A stretch of DNA of 64,000 nucleotides from Natronorubrum daqingense. Lineage in GTDB: Archaea > Halobacteriota > Halobacteria > Halobacteriales > Natrialbaceae. Below the pieces are notes generated by a model. The model saw only the letters and a list, made by a program, of their open reading frames with translations, was not told where the DNA came from and did not search any database. This document shows, piece after piece, positions 17,381 through 26,426 of this stretch. The stretch is from positions 2,356,001-2,420,000 of the forward strand of contig NZ_CP019327.1 of assembly GCF_001971705.1 (NCBI RefSeq). The letters are read 5' to 3'. Positions within the stretch are counted from its first letter, which is position 1. The number at the start of each line of letters is the position of its first letter. The position numbers and the translations under genes are program-made.

Positions 17381-18442
17381 ATGGGCAAACACACCATTCC
17401 AGACATCACGCGTCGGCGGGTATTACAGACCGGGGCCGTCGCAACCGGCATTGGGATTTCCGGTTGTCTCGGCGGAGGCGGTGATACGCTACAGTACATG
17501 GGACGTGGCGGTGCAACCCAGGATGCATTCAGAGACATCTTGACCGAGTGGGAGGACGAAAACGACGTCGACGTCCAACACATGGAGGTCGCAGACGACA
17601 CGGAAATGCTCAGCGTCCTCGAAGGAAATCCCGGCGATATCGACTTCTGCAATCCGTCGCCAAACGGGTTCGCTCAATTTCGCGAGGCGGACGTCCTCGC
17701 GGACCTCGATTACGGAGAGATACCGAACTACGACAACATCGACGAATCGTGGCACGACGCCCCGTTCCTCGAGGACCACGAGGACGGCGTCTACCGGTAC
17801 ATCTCGACGCAGGGTCTCGCGTACAACACGGAGGAGGTCGACGAGTTCGACTCTTGGGACGAGATCGAACAGGAAGAGTACGAGGGGCAGATCTCGCTCT
17901 TCGCCGGACCGGATGCGCGCTTCGCCAACGCCGCGGCCGCCGCGGGCGAAGACATCAACGAAATCGAGGACGACGACGTCTTCGATGCAATTATCGAGAA
18001 GGTCGAGGACCAACACGAGAACGTCTTCCAGTACTGGGAGTCGGGCGACCAACACATGCAATTTCTTCGTGAAGAACAAGCGGTAATCTCCTCGGCCTGG
18101 GGCGGCCGGGTCCTCTCGTTACAGGCTGACGACTATCCGATCGAGTACTTCATCCCAGAGGAAGGAGCCGTCACGCACAGCGAAGGATACGCGATCCCCG
18201 AAGATAGCGAGAACGAGGAAAGGGTACACGAACTCCTCAACTGGCTCTACGAGCGGGACAACCTCGTCGAGCTATCGACGAACATCGACTACCCGATTCC
18301 GATCGAAGATCCGCCGGAGGAGATCACCGCATTGCCGGACTACACGGAACACCCGGACGACCTCACGTGGATCGACTGGGATGTCGTGTTACCAATGCAA
18401 GAAGAAATGGCACAGGCTTTCGACGAAATCCGTGGCGGCTAG
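17381..18442 (+). CDS. ABC-type solute-binding Tat lipoprotein, PotD-like
   Basis: Binding protein of 353 residues. Twin-arginine signal TRRRVLQTG (residues 10-18) and lipobox ISGC (Cys29). The mature region opens LQYMGRGGATQDAFRD, a variant of the paralogue signature, and keeps STQGLAYN, SAWGGRVLSLQADDYP and the final HPDDLTWIDWDVV block. A TATA-like TTTTATATTAATTG at about 17308-17321 is further from the ATG than in most genes here, giving a leader of about 40 bases. It follows the SDR gene on the same strand with a 93-base gap and its own promoter. Confidence 0.9.
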   Translation: MGKHTIPDITRRRVLQTGAVATGIGISGCLGGGGDTLQYMGRGGATQDAFRDILTEWEDENDVDVQHMEVADDTEMLSVLEGNPGDIDFCNPSPNGFAQFREADVLADLDYGEIPNYDNIDESWHDAPFLEDHEDGVYRYISTQGLAYNTEEVDEFDSWDEIEQEEYEGQISLFAGPDARFANAAAAAGEDINEIEDDDVFDAIIEKVEDQHENVFQYWESGDQHMQFLREEQAVISSAWGGRVLSLQADDYPIEYFIPEEGAVTHSEGYAIPEDSENEERVHELLNWLYERDNLVELSTNIDYPIPIEDPPEEITALPDYTEHPDDLTWIDWDVVLPMQEEMAQAFDEIRGG

Positions 18443-18526
18443 GCCGTCGACCGCGACGATACCGTTTTTAGCCGAGAGTACGTCACACTACGAGAGTACC
18501 GGCGAGTCGGCACAGCCGTACCGTAG

Positions 18527-19702
18527 TTACCGTATCGCGTCCGCGTCCCGAAGTTCCTCGAGTTCCGCGTCCGAGTATCCCACCGCTGAGAGCACGGAAT
18601 CAGTGTGTTCGCCCTGCGCCGGGAGGGTTTCGCCCGCCCCCGCTGGCGCTTCGCTCGAGCGAGCGGGGAAGCCGATCCGCGACGGGGCGTTCTCGGGTCG
18701 CTCGATCATCCCTCGTGCCTCGAGTTGTGGGTGTTCGACCATCTCCGCGGGCGTGTAGATCCCGCCAAAGGCCGCGTCGACGTCGCCGAGCGCGTCCTCC
18801 CACTCCTCGCGAGTCCGTTCGGCGAACAGGTCCTCTAGTTCCTGGCGTACCGTCGCGAACGTCTCCGGGTCGTGGTCGTCGTGAGCGTCGATGAGGTGTT
18901 CTTCGTCGACCGCTTCGCAGAAGGCCCGCCAGAACTTCGGCTCGAGCGCGGCGAGCGTGACCCATTTGCCGTCTGCCGTCGCGTAGCTGTCGTACCACGG
19001 GAACTTCCCCGAGAGCGCGGTCTCACCGGGACGCGGTTCGGCCGAATCACCACTCAGCGCCTGATACGCGACCGACTGCGAAAACGAGGCGACGACGTCG
19101 CTCATCGCGACATCGATGTACTCACCGTTGGTGTTACCGAGTTCGCGCGATAGCAACGCTTCGGTGATCGCGAACGCGGAGAACAGTCCGCCGCTCATAT
19201 CTCCGATCGGGTACCCAGGCATCTGGGGTTTATCCGAGGGCGATTCTCGGGTCATATCGAGCAATCCGGCCAACCCGACGTAGTTCAGATCGTGGCCCGC
19301 TCGGTCCGACCACGGCCCCTCCTGTCCGTACCCGGTCAGCGAACAGTAGATCAGGTCCTCGTTGTACGAACACAGCGTCTCGTAATCGATGCCGAGCCGG
19401 TCGACGACGCCGGGACGAAACTGCTCGAAGACGACGTCGGCCGATTCCACGAGCCGGTAGAAGGCCTCCGTTCCATCGTCGGACTTGAGATCGATCGAGA
19501 CGCTCTTCTTCCCTCGATTGACCATCTCGAAGATGGCGCCGACATCCCGCTCGGAGCGAGGCTGGCCGTGTCGAGCGTAGTCACCGGCACCAGTGTCTTC
19601 GACTTTGAGTACTTCAGCGCCGGAATCGGCGAGCAGTTGGGTCGCGTACGGGCCCGGAAGCAAGCGTGTGAGGTCGAGTATACGTACTCCGTCGAGTTGC
19701 AT
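18527..19702 (-). CDS. CaiB/BaiF family protein, alpha-methylacyl-CoA racemase-like
   Basis: Class III CoA-transferase fold, 391 residues from the ATG at 19702 (an upstream in-frame ATG at 19726 would add 8). The N-terminus LDGVRILDLTRLLPGPYATQLLADSGAEV and KVEDTGAGDYAR follow the AMACR branch. The acid/base pair of AMACR (His in AGHDLNYVGLAG, Asp in IGDMSGGLF) is present. Racemisation of 2-methyl branched acyl-CoA is therefore more likely than CoA transfer, though the fold alone does not decide. A TATA-like AATAATAG lies about 30 bases before the ATG. It heads no obvious operon; it is convergent with the binding protein at 17381. Confidence 0.85.
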   Translation of the reverse strand: MQLDGVRILDLTRLLPGPYATQLLADSGAEVLKVEDTGAGDYARHGQPRSERDVGAIFEMVNRGKKSVSIDLKSDDGTEAFYRLVESADVVFEQFRPGVVDRLGIDYETLCSYNEDLIYCSLTGYGQEGPWSDRAGHDLNYVGLAGLLDMTRESPSDKPQMPGYPIGDMSGGLFSAFAITEALLSRELGNTNGEYIDVAMSDVVASFSQSVAYQALSGDSAEPRPGETALSGKFPWYDSYATADGKWVTLAALEPKFWRAFCEAVDEEHLIDAHDDHDPETFATVRQELEDLFAERTREEWEDALGDVDAAFGGIYTPAEMVEHPQLEARGMIERPENAPSRIGFPARSSEAPAGAGETLPAQGEHTDSVLSAVGYSDAELEELRDADAIR

Positions 19703-19775
19703 AGTGTACGATACACGTTGACTCACTTCAATAATAGGGTTCGGAACGGGGCGGATCCCGAATTACCCGAACGGC

Positions 19776-20561
19776 TTAGCGGCCCTTGAACTCCGGCTCG
19801 TAGTCGTCTTCGGCGAACGCTCGAGCGCCTTCTTTGTGATCTTCAGTTGCCAGTAGCGGCTCGAACACCTTATTGTCGTAATCGATCCCCTCCTTGAGCG
19901 ACGTCTGAGTGGAAATGCGGGCAGAGTTTTTGATCGTCTGGATCGCGAGCGGTGGTTTCGAGGCGATTTTTTCCGCAAATTTCTGTGTCGCCTCGTCTAG
20001 ATCGTCTGGAACGCGGTTGACGATGCCGAGTTCGTCAGCACGGGTCGCACTGATGTGATCTCCGGTCATCGCGATCTCTTTGGCCGCGGCGGGACCGGCC
20101 AGTTCGGAAATATACTGGACGCCACCGGCTCCGGGGATGATACCCAGGTCGACTTCTGGAAGCCCGAGGCGTGCATCCTCGTCCGCGAACCGGAAGTCAC
20201 AGGCCATCGCCGTCTCGAGTCCGCCGCCGAGACAGTAGCCCTCGATCTTCGCGATAACCGGCACCGGGAAGTCCATAATGAACTGGTAGTGTGTGCGTTC
20301 GGGGCTGCCACCGGGAGAGGCATCCTCGAACTCGGTGATGTCGGCGCCGGCACAGAAGTTCCCCGCCGCACCGCTGACGACGACCACTCGGAGCGCGATT
20401 TCGTCGTCGTTTTGCTCTTCTAGCAGTCGAAGGCTTTCGACGATGTCCTCGCGGAGTTGTCCGCTCAGCGCGTTGAGCGCGTCCGGTCGGTTCAACGTTA
20501 CTCGTCCAACGCCGGTGTCTTCGTCGAATTCCACTGTCGTGGTGTCAAATGATTCCTGCAT
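19776..20561 (-). CDS. Enoyl-CoA hydratase
   Basis: Crotonase-fold hydratase of 261 residues. Both catalytic glutamates are in place: GGGLETAMACDFR (Glu144 equivalent) and LPEVDLGIIPGAGG (Glu164 equivalent). The oxyanion loop FCAGADI is intact. It should add water across 2-enoyl-CoA in beta-oxidation. It is divergent from the luciferase-like oxidoreductase at 20652, with 90 bases between starts, and lies 73 bases upstream of the racemase-like gene on the same strand. Confidence 0.93.
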   Translation of the reverse strand: MQESFDTTTVEFDEDTGVGRVTLNRPDALNALSGQLREDIVESLRLLEEQNDDEIALRVVVVSGAAGNFCAGADITEFEDASPGGSPERTHYQFIMDFPVPVIAKIEGYCLGGGLETAMACDFRFADEDARLGLPEVDLGIIPGAGGVQYISELAGPAAAKEIAMTGDHISATRADELGIVNRVPDDLDEATQKFAEKIASKPPLAIQTIKNSARISTQTSLKEGIDYDNKVFEPLLATEDHKEGARAFAEDDYEPEFKGR

Positions 20562-20620
20562 ACACGCTCAGGTTCACATGAGAATACATAACTATGGCGG
20601 TGGGTGACACACGTATACCT

Positions 20621-20626
20621 TTATAC
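20621..20626 (+). promoter_or_regulatory. TATA box for the oxidoreductase at 20652
   Basis: TTATAC, preceded by ACGTATACC, is centred about 28 bases before the ATG at 20652 and excludes the longer frame from 20604 as the main start. Confidence 0.6.
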
Positions 20627-20651
20627 GACTCGTCTACGACCATACTGTCGT

Positions 20652-21650
20652 ATGACAGAACGAGACGTCTTTCTGCCAGTCGGCGCACAGCCGACGCTCG
20701 ATGCGCTCGTCGATCAGGCGATCACCGCGGAAGCGCTTGGATACGACCGAGCGTGGTTTCCGGAATCGTGGGGTCGAGACGCCGTGACGGCGATCGCCAC
20801 GACCGCAGAACGAACCGACGAGATCGGCCTCGGAACGAGTATCGTCAACGTCTACTCGCGCTCGCCGGCACTGCTGGGCCAGACTGCAGCGACGTTGCAG
20901 GAGGCCACTGACGGTCGATTCCGCCTCGGCGTTGGCCCGAGCGGGCCGATCGTCATCGAGAACTGGCATGGACAGGAGTTCGGGAATCCGCTCAGGCGAA
21001 CACGGGAGACGATCGACATCGTCAAGCAGGTTCTGACCGGCGAACCCGTGCAGTACGACGGCGAGTACTTCGATCTGAACGGGTTCAGACTGCGGTGTGA
21101 CGCGCCCGACCCGGCCCCGCCGATCGACGCAGCGGCGCTCGGCCCGAAAGCGGTCGAACTGGTCGGACGCTTCGCCGACGGCTGGCACGCGGTCAACTAC
21201 ACCAGAGGCGGTGTCGAAGAGCGACTCGAGGACCTCGAACGCGGTGCCGAACTGGGTGATCGCGATCCGGAGGACATTCGTGTTACGCTGTCGGTCGGGT
21301 GCTGTGCACTCGAGGACCCCGAGCGGGCGAACGAACTCGTCTCACAGCATATCGCCTTCTACATCGGCGGCATGGGGACGTTCTACCGGGACAACCTCGT
21401 TCGGCAAGGCTACGAGGACCTCGCTCACGAAATCCACGACGCCTGGCAAGAAGACGAACGCGACCACGCGGTCGACCTCGTCCAGTCCGAACTTCGCGAG
21501 CAGATGGGGGCTGCCGGCACGCCGGCGGACGCTCGAGACCAACTCGAGAGGTTCGAGTCGATCGACGGCGTCGACGCGGTTTACGTTTCGTTCCCGCGTG
21601 GTGCGACGACGGACGAAATTCACGAGACGATGACAGCACTCGCACCGTAG
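20652..21650 (+). CDS. LLM-class F420/FMN oxidoreductase
   Basis: Luciferase-like TIM-barrel oxidoreductase, 332 residues. Signatures: DRAWFPESWGRDAV, EIGLGTSIVNVYSRSPALLGQTAATL, FRLGVGPSGPIVIENWHG, and the C-terminal TPADARDQLERF seen in F420-dependent methylene-tetrahydromethanopterin-reductase-like proteins. It is clearly a paralogue of the protein at 42603-43610 (same SPALLxQTA and LGPSxP blocks) and more distant from the one at 2798. The reaction is probably reduction or oxidation of a cyclic, keto or unsaturated acyl substrate with F420; the substrate is unknown. Confidence 0.87.
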   Translation: MTERDVFLPVGAQPTLDALVDQAITAEALGYDRAWFPESWGRDAVTAIATTAERTDEIGLGTSIVNVYSRSPALLGQTAATLQEATDGRFRLGVGPSGPIVIENWHGQEFGNPLRRTRETIDIVKQVLTGEPVQYDGEYFDLNGFRLRCDAPDPAPPIDAAALGPKAVELVGRFADGWHAVNYTRGGVEERLEDLERGAELGDRDPEDIRVTLSVGCCALEDPERANELVSQHIAFYIGGMGTFYRDNLVRQGYEDLAHEIHDAWQEDERDHAVDLVQSELREQMGAAGTPADARDQLERFESIDGVDAVYVSFPRGATTDEIHETMTALAP

Positions 21651-21701
21651 CGGGACATGGCTCGTGGTGTCATGCCAACAGTGCTATAGCTAGCAGTGAT
21701 C

Positions 21702-21708
21702 TTTATAT
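21702..21708 (+). promoter_or_regulatory. TATA box for the ACAD gene at 21737
   Basis: TTTATAT lies about 30 bases before the ATG at 21737, consistent with a leaderless or near-leaderless mRNA. Confidence 0.55.
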
Positions 21709-21736
21709 GGGTATTTCGACAATAGTGTAGCTGGTA

Positions 21737-22963
21737 ATGGCGAAATCAGTAGATAGTAATCCGGGTGTCTCTTTCGGAGTAGCCCAGGAAACGGAACTCA
21801 TCTTGCAGAGTATCGATGACTTCATCGAACAAGAGGTGCAGCCGATCGCCGACGACTTGGGCGAAACGGTGACCAACCCACGTCTCGGCCACGAACCGAA
21901 CGGTCGCTTAACTGACGAGGTCGTCGAAGCTCACCAGGAAATACGGCGCAAGAGCGCGGAGGCTGGGTTCTACGCGATGAATATGCCCACGGACGTCGGC
22001 GGAGAGGATGTCTCTGCGATTACCTGGTATCGAGCGAACAAACACGTCGCGAAATCCGACGTCCCGCTATCGACGAACGTACTCGCCGGGCCGGAAGGGC
22101 CGAAGCCACTGCTGGCTCAGGCCGAGGGCGAACAGGTCGAGAAGTACCTCAAACCGGCAATGCGCGGCGAGAAGTCGACGGCGTTTGGACAGACCGAACC
22201 GGGCGTGGGATCTGACTCGCCGAACATGGAAACTCGCGCCGAGAAAGACGGCGACGAGTGGGTACTCAATGGGACGAAACAATGGATCACGAACGCGCCC
22301 TACGCCGACTTTATCCAAGTGTTCGCACGGACCTCCCCACAGGAGGAAGCCGGCAGGCACGGAGGCATCACGTGCTTTATCGTCGAACCTGACGAGTACG
22401 ATATCGGATCGCTAAACAACGCCGTCGGGGCGGAAGGAGTGCAGGCTGAAGTTCACTTCGACGACGTTCGACTCTCCGAAGACCGCGTGCTCGGCAACGT
22501 CGATTCTGCCTTCTACGACGCCATGTCGTTTCTGGGCCTCGGTCGGGTGGAGATCGGCGCAACGGCGGTCGGCCACGCCGAGTGGCTGCTCGACAAGGCA
22601 ACGGAGTACGCCAACAGTCGAGAGGCCTTCGACGAAAACATCGGCAAGTACCAAGCCGTCTCACACAAGATCGCCCGCGGACGAGCAAACGCGTTCGCAG
22701 CCGATACTGTCGGCCTCAAGTGCGCGTGGATGCTCGATCAGGGTGAGCAGGCGATTTCCGAGTCGTCGATCCTCAAGTGGTTCGCGACCAATACCGTCTG
22801 GGACATCGCCGACGACGTGGTTCAGATTCACGGAGCCAACGGACTGGCCGAGGAGAACCCGTACATGGACCACCTCCATCGTGCTCGCATCCAGCGGATC
22901 GTCGAGGGAACCGACGAAATTCAGCTCAACACGATTGCAAAGCAATACGGCGTAGAAACGTAA
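21737..22963 (+). CDS. Acyl-CoA dehydrogenase
   Basis: Acyl-CoA dehydrogenase of 408 residues. AFGQTEPGVGSDSPNM, KQWITNAPYADF and the C-terminal VQIHGANGLAEENPYM...RIVEGTDEIQL are present, including the catalytic Glu of EGT, so it should perform ordinary alpha,beta-dehydrogenation. It has its own promoter 87 bases after the oxidoreductase stop. Its stop codon directly abuts the stop codon of the convergent acyl-CoA ligase gene, with no base between them. Confidence 0.92.
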   Translation: MAKSVDSNPGVSFGVAQETELILQSIDDFIEQEVQPIADDLGETVTNPRLGHEPNGRLTDEVVEAHQEIRRKSAEAGFYAMNMPTDVGGEDVSAITWYRANKHVAKSDVPLSTNVLAGPEGPKPLLAQAEGEQVEKYLKPAMRGEKSTAFGQTEPGVGSDSPNMETRAEKDGDEWVLNGTKQWITNAPYADFIQVFARTSPQEEAGRHGGITCFIVEPDEYDIGSLNNAVGAEGVQAEVHFDDVRLSEDRVLGNVDSAFYDAMSFLGLGRVEIGATAVGHAEWLLDKATEYANSREAFDENIGKYQAVSHKIARGRANAFAADTVGLKCAWMLDQGEQAISESSILKWFATNTVWDIADDVVQIHGANGLAEENPYMDHLHRARIQRIVEGTDEIQLNTIAKQYGVET

Positions 22964-24541
22964 TCAGGACTCCCAGCCAACCATCTCGCCCGCTTCATCC
23001 TCGAGAGGCGCTTTGAGCACTTTTCCGGTCGGATTTCGCGGTAACGACTCGAGAAATACGAACTCTCTCGGTTTTTTGTAATCCGCGAGTCGCTCGCCAA
23101 CGTAGCGCTGTAGTTCGTCGGCCGAGGGCTCCCCTCCGTCGATGGGGACGATTGCGGCCTTGATGCGTTCCCCCCACGTATCGTCCGGTGTCCCGACGAT
23201 CGCTACCTCGTCGACGGCCGGATGTTCGTGAAGCGTCTCTTCGATTTCGGCCGGGTAGACGTTCTCGCCGCCGGTAATGATCATGTTATCGGCGCGGCCG
23301 ACGAACTCGACGAACCCGTCTTCGTCCTGTCGGACCAGATCGCCCGAGACGAAAAATCCCTCGTCGTCGAAGGTTTCCTCGGTCCGCTCTGGCATTCCGT
23401 AGTAGCCGTTGAACATCGTCGGGCCGCGATAGCAGACCTGCCCGATCTCACCGGGTTCGACTTCTTCGCGAGTTTTCGGATCGATTACCTTGAAGAGGAC
23501 GTTGAGAACCGGTTTGCCGACGCTGTCCGGATGGTCGAGCGCCTGACTCGGCTGGAGAAGCGTCGTCGTCGGTGCCATCTCGGTCTGTCCGAACGCCTCC
23601 TGTAAGTCGGCGTCGAAGGCCTCCGAGATCGTCTCTTTGAGTTCTCTCCCCGACGGTGCAGCGCCGATTCCAAACTCTTCGAACGCCGAAAGGTCGTAGT
23701 CTTCGAACCCGTCGACTGCCAACAGCGCTCGAGCCATCATCGGGACGAAGAAACCGGCGGTCACCGCCTCCTCCTCGATCACGTCCATGACTCGGTTCGG
23801 TTCGAACCCGTCCATCAGGACGGTCGTCGCACCCGCGTAGTAGTTGTTGACGAACATTCCGAATGCGGCGATGTGAAACAGCGGCGTTACGATCAGGCCG
23901 CGTCCGTCGACGTTGACGTCGCGTCCCTCGAGGGCCTTCTCGACGATCCCGTTGACCGTCATCTGGATGATGTTGTCGTGGGTGAGCAGACAGCCCTTCG
24001 GGTCGCCGGTCGTCCCCGAGGTGTACATCAACATCGCCTCGTCGACTCGAGAGGAGACGATTTCGATGGAGTTGGTGCCGGACTGTTCACGGAAGTCGAC
24101 GTAATCGTCGGCGTAGTCGGGTCGGTCTTTCCCGTAGAACAGCGTCTCATCCGGCATCGCTGGGTCGGTTGAAATTTCGTCGACGATGTCTACAGCGTGA
24201 TCGTCGAAGAAGAGCAACTCCGCGTTGGAGTCTTCGAGGACGTACCGTACCTCGTCGGCCTGAAACCGGTGGTTGATGGGCACCGGCAACGCGCCGATTC
24301 GCATGGCACCGAGGTACATCTCGAGCGTCGGGATCGAGTTCACCGTGTAGACGGCGACGTTGTCGCCTCGTTCGATGCCGCGTCGTCGCAGCCCGTTTGC
24401 GACCTGATTGATCCGTTTGTCGAACGTGGCGTTTGTGATGGCAGTTCGACCCCCCTCGACGGGTGTCAGTACGATCGCTTCCTTTTCGGGGAACTTGTAC
24501 GCGTTTCGCTCCGCGAGCCAGCTCAGCGTCAACCCTTGCAT
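22964..24541 (-). CDS. AMP-forming acyl-CoA ligase
   Basis: Adenylate-forming ligase, 525 residues from the ATG at 24541; 14 further in-frame residues upstream (to 24583) do not match the family, whereas MQGLTLSWLAERNAYKFP matches the starts of the ligases at 8177 and 48969. P-loop LMYTSGTTGDPKGC, EAFGQTEMAPT, hinge GRADNMIITGGENVYPAEIEE, catalytic lysine RNPTGKVLK. Substrate unknown. Convergent and back to back with the ACAD gene at 21737. Confidence 0.9.
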   Translation of the reverse strand: MQGLTLSWLAERNAYKFPEKEAIVLTPVEGGRTAITNATFDKRINQVANGLRRRGIERGDNVAVYTVNSIPTLEMYLGAMRIGALPVPINHRFQADEVRYVLEDSNAELLFFDDHAVDIVDEISTDPAMPDETLFYGKDRPDYADDYVDFREQSGTNSIEIVSSRVDEAMLMYTSGTTGDPKGCLLTHDNIIQMTVNGIVEKALEGRDVNVDGRGLIVTPLFHIAAFGMFVNNYYAGATTVLMDGFEPNRVMDVIEEEAVTAGFFVPMMARALLAVDGFEDYDLSAFEEFGIGAAPSGRELKETISEAFDADLQEAFGQTEMAPTTTLLQPSQALDHPDSVGKPVLNVLFKVIDPKTREEVEPGEIGQVCYRGPTMFNGYYGMPERTEETFDDEGFFVSGDLVRQDEDGFVEFVGRADNMIITGGENVYPAEIEETLHEHPAVDEVAIVGTPDDTWGERIKAAIVPIDGGEPSADELQRYVGERLADYKKPREFVFLESLPRNPTGKVLKAPLEDEAGEMVGWES

Positions 24542-24628
24542 GGTACTTCCAAACACGGGTTTCATCATAGGCATTACGGTCAATACAACGCGCTCGAGTC
24601 GACCGCTGGAAGGCGTTCAGGAACCGTC

Positions 24629-25006
24629 CTATCCGTCGGTCCGAGCGAGAGGACGATCGCTGGCGGTTTCGCGATATCGGTCCGCGCGGGCCTGCGTTCG
24701 CTGCTCGCGTTTCCGACAGGCGTCTTCGGACATCATGTCCTGGCTCCACTCGATTCCCGAGTCAGTCTCGAGCGTGACGGACTCGACGCCCTCGAGTGAG
24801 CCGACTCGATCCTCGACTTCGTCGATAAAAAACGGGATCTGCATGCAAAACGGCGTCGTCAGGTGCATCGAGACGGTGACGTGGCCACCGTCGATATCGA
24901 TTTCCTCGATTAGTCCCATCGAGACGATGCTCAGATCGGTTCCGTTAGCCGCGCTGCACGGGTCGACGATCTCGTCGAGTCGCTCGAGAATCCGATCGTC
25001 GTCCAT
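24629..25006 (-). CDS. DUF59/MIP18-like metal-sulfur cluster assembly protein
   Basis: Protein of 125 residues with the DUF59 (MIP18/PaaD) fold: ILERLDEIVDPC, then SMGLIEEIDIDGGHVTVSMHLTTPFC, with the family Cys at about residue 54. Such proteins help load Fe-S or metal centres. The last 35 residues are a charged tail of unknown role. It overlaps the stop region of the amidohydrolase gene by one base, so the two form an operon. In actinobacteria the same pair accompanies soluble di-iron (propane-type) monooxygenases; none is visible here. Confidence 0.8.
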   Translation of the reverse strand: MDDDRILERLDEIVDPCSAANGTDLSIVSMGLIEEIDIDGGHVTVSMHLTTPFCMQIPFFIDEVEDRVGSLEGVESVTLETDSGIEWSQDMMSEDACRKREQRTQARADRYRETASDRPLARTDG

Positions 25007-26103
25007 CAGGCCACCTCCTCGGGGACGGCCGTCGTCGAGTACGGGTCGGCGAGTCCGTTGTCGGCTCGATACCGAGCGAACTCGTCGTCCGTGATCCGCG
25101 ACTTCGCCTCGTCGATATCCAGTCCGATGAGGTCGGCGTAGTTCTCTCCCAGAATCTTTCGTTTGTGCTCGTCGGTAATCTGTGGAAGTTCGCCCATCGC
25201 ACTCGTGTTCTTCCGAACGTCGTCCGGGAACTCGAAGTCACGAAACGCCTCGAGTTGCGGTTTCGGGTGAACGGACATCGCACCTGAACTCCAGAACAGT
25301 CGATCCATCCCGTCCTCGCCGAGCATGCTGATCAGTTCGGCAAGTATTTCGGCGAATCGGCGCTCGTTGCCGAGCAAGATCGGCGGTATTCCCTCCAGAT
25401 TGACGTAGACGTTCGGGAATCGTGCCAGTTGCCAGGCGGTTTCCTCGGTAAACGCGAACCCGCCGTGGACGATGCTGAACGTGAGGTCCGGAAAACTCTC
25501 GGCGGCGACGTCGACGTCCCGCGGGTGGTACGGTCCGCGAGGCACCGGGCCGAACGGAATCGCCTTGTGGATGTCGATGAGGTCGATACCGAGGTCGGCC
25601 GCCTTTTCGAATACCGGAAACGCCACGTCGGGGTCGCCCATGCTCCACCCCTCGTGATGGTCCGCACTCCAGTGGGAGGGATAGAGTTTGACGCCGATCG
25701 GATCGAAGGCGTCGACTTGCTCCTCGAGCGTCTCCTCCCACCCGTCTCGGAGCGGGTCGACGGCGGCGTACGATCGGAATCGGTCGGGCCACCGGTCGAC
25801 GACGGTACCGGCTTTCTCGTTGGCGACGAGGCCGTCGTGAAACGCGTACATCGGGACGGGATGAAACGTCGACATATCCGTATAGCTCTCCCGGAACAGC
25901 ATGTTCGCCGTCTCCTCGACGCCCCAGTCCCGAACGAACGCCTCGGGCTCGAGACGGTACTCCTCGGTCATGATCCCGTCGACGGTGCCGTAGAGCATCT
26001 CCGTGATGCCTTCGGCGTGTTGCTCGTTCCGATAGTTCGAGGGGGCCATGTTGTAGGCGTGCGTAATGGAGTCGTAGATGAACGTCTCCTCGAGGTCTAG
26101 CAT
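25006..26103 (-). CDS. Amidohydrolase-family protein (monooxygenase-cluster type)
   Basis: Amidohydrolase_2-type TIM barrel, 365 residues from the ATG at 26103, which has GGAGGT seven bases upstream (a GTG two codons earlier is less likely). Conserved blocks are GVKLYPSHW, MGDPDVAFPVFEKA, DIHKAIPFGPVPRGPYHP and FSIVHGGFAFTEETAWQLARFPNVYVN. Usual metal ligands are only partly kept: the first His motif is DSITHAYN rather than HxH, and the late Asp is replaced (LFWSSGAM). This is the subfamily I know from propane-monooxygenase gene clusters, where it is thought to aid the di-iron enzyme. Function here is unknown. Divergent from the binding protein at 26427. Confidence 0.8.
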   Translation of the reverse strand: MLDLEETFIYDSITHAYNMAPSNYRNEQHAEGITEMLYGTVDGIMTEEYRLEPEAFVRDWGVEETANMLFRESYTDMSTFHPVPMYAFHDGLVANEKAGTVVDRWPDRFRSYAAVDPLRDGWEETLEEQVDAFDPIGVKLYPSHWSADHHEGWSMGDPDVAFPVFEKAADLGIDLIDIHKAIPFGPVPRGPYHPRDVDVAAESFPDLTFSIVHGGFAFTEETAWQLARFPNVYVNLEGIPPILLGNERRFAEILAELISMLGEDGMDRLFWSSGAMSVHPKPQLEAFRDFEFPDDVRKNTSAMGELPQITDEHKRKILGENYADLIGLDIDEAKSRITDDEFARYRADNGLADPYSTTAVPEEVA

Positions 26104-26426
26104 AGCCACACCTCCAATTCGTTGCGTCCATTCCGTTCGATCGGCACTCCAACAGAACCATTGTTATTAGTTACCATACAACACCACCCACCACGTCGCC
26201 CGTCAAAAATCTGTTGTCTAGTTGTAACTAGTACCAATGGCCTGTCGACTAGGCCATATCTGCTCGCTCGACAACCGTTCGGTAGTAGCAGTACAGTCCC
26301 TCCCTTCGAAGCCACCGCAACTCGAGAAAAGCGGATTCGATTCGCTCATTATCCACCAGAAATACGCAATTAGGGGTGATGACGGCGAATGGATTTATGT
26401 ACTACTGCGTGATGTACTACGGACAT
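26104..26426. promoter_or_regulatory. Divergent promoter region with two inverted repeats
   Basis: This 323-bp gap separates the divergent amidohydrolase and binding-protein genes. It holds CTAGTTGTAACTAG (26218-26231, 6-bp perfect arms) and GGCCTgtcgactAGGCC (26239-26255, 5-bp arms), candidate operator sites. A TATA-like GATTTATGTAC near 26392-26402 lies about 30 bases before the ATG at 26427. No gene is seen. Confidence 0.5.
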
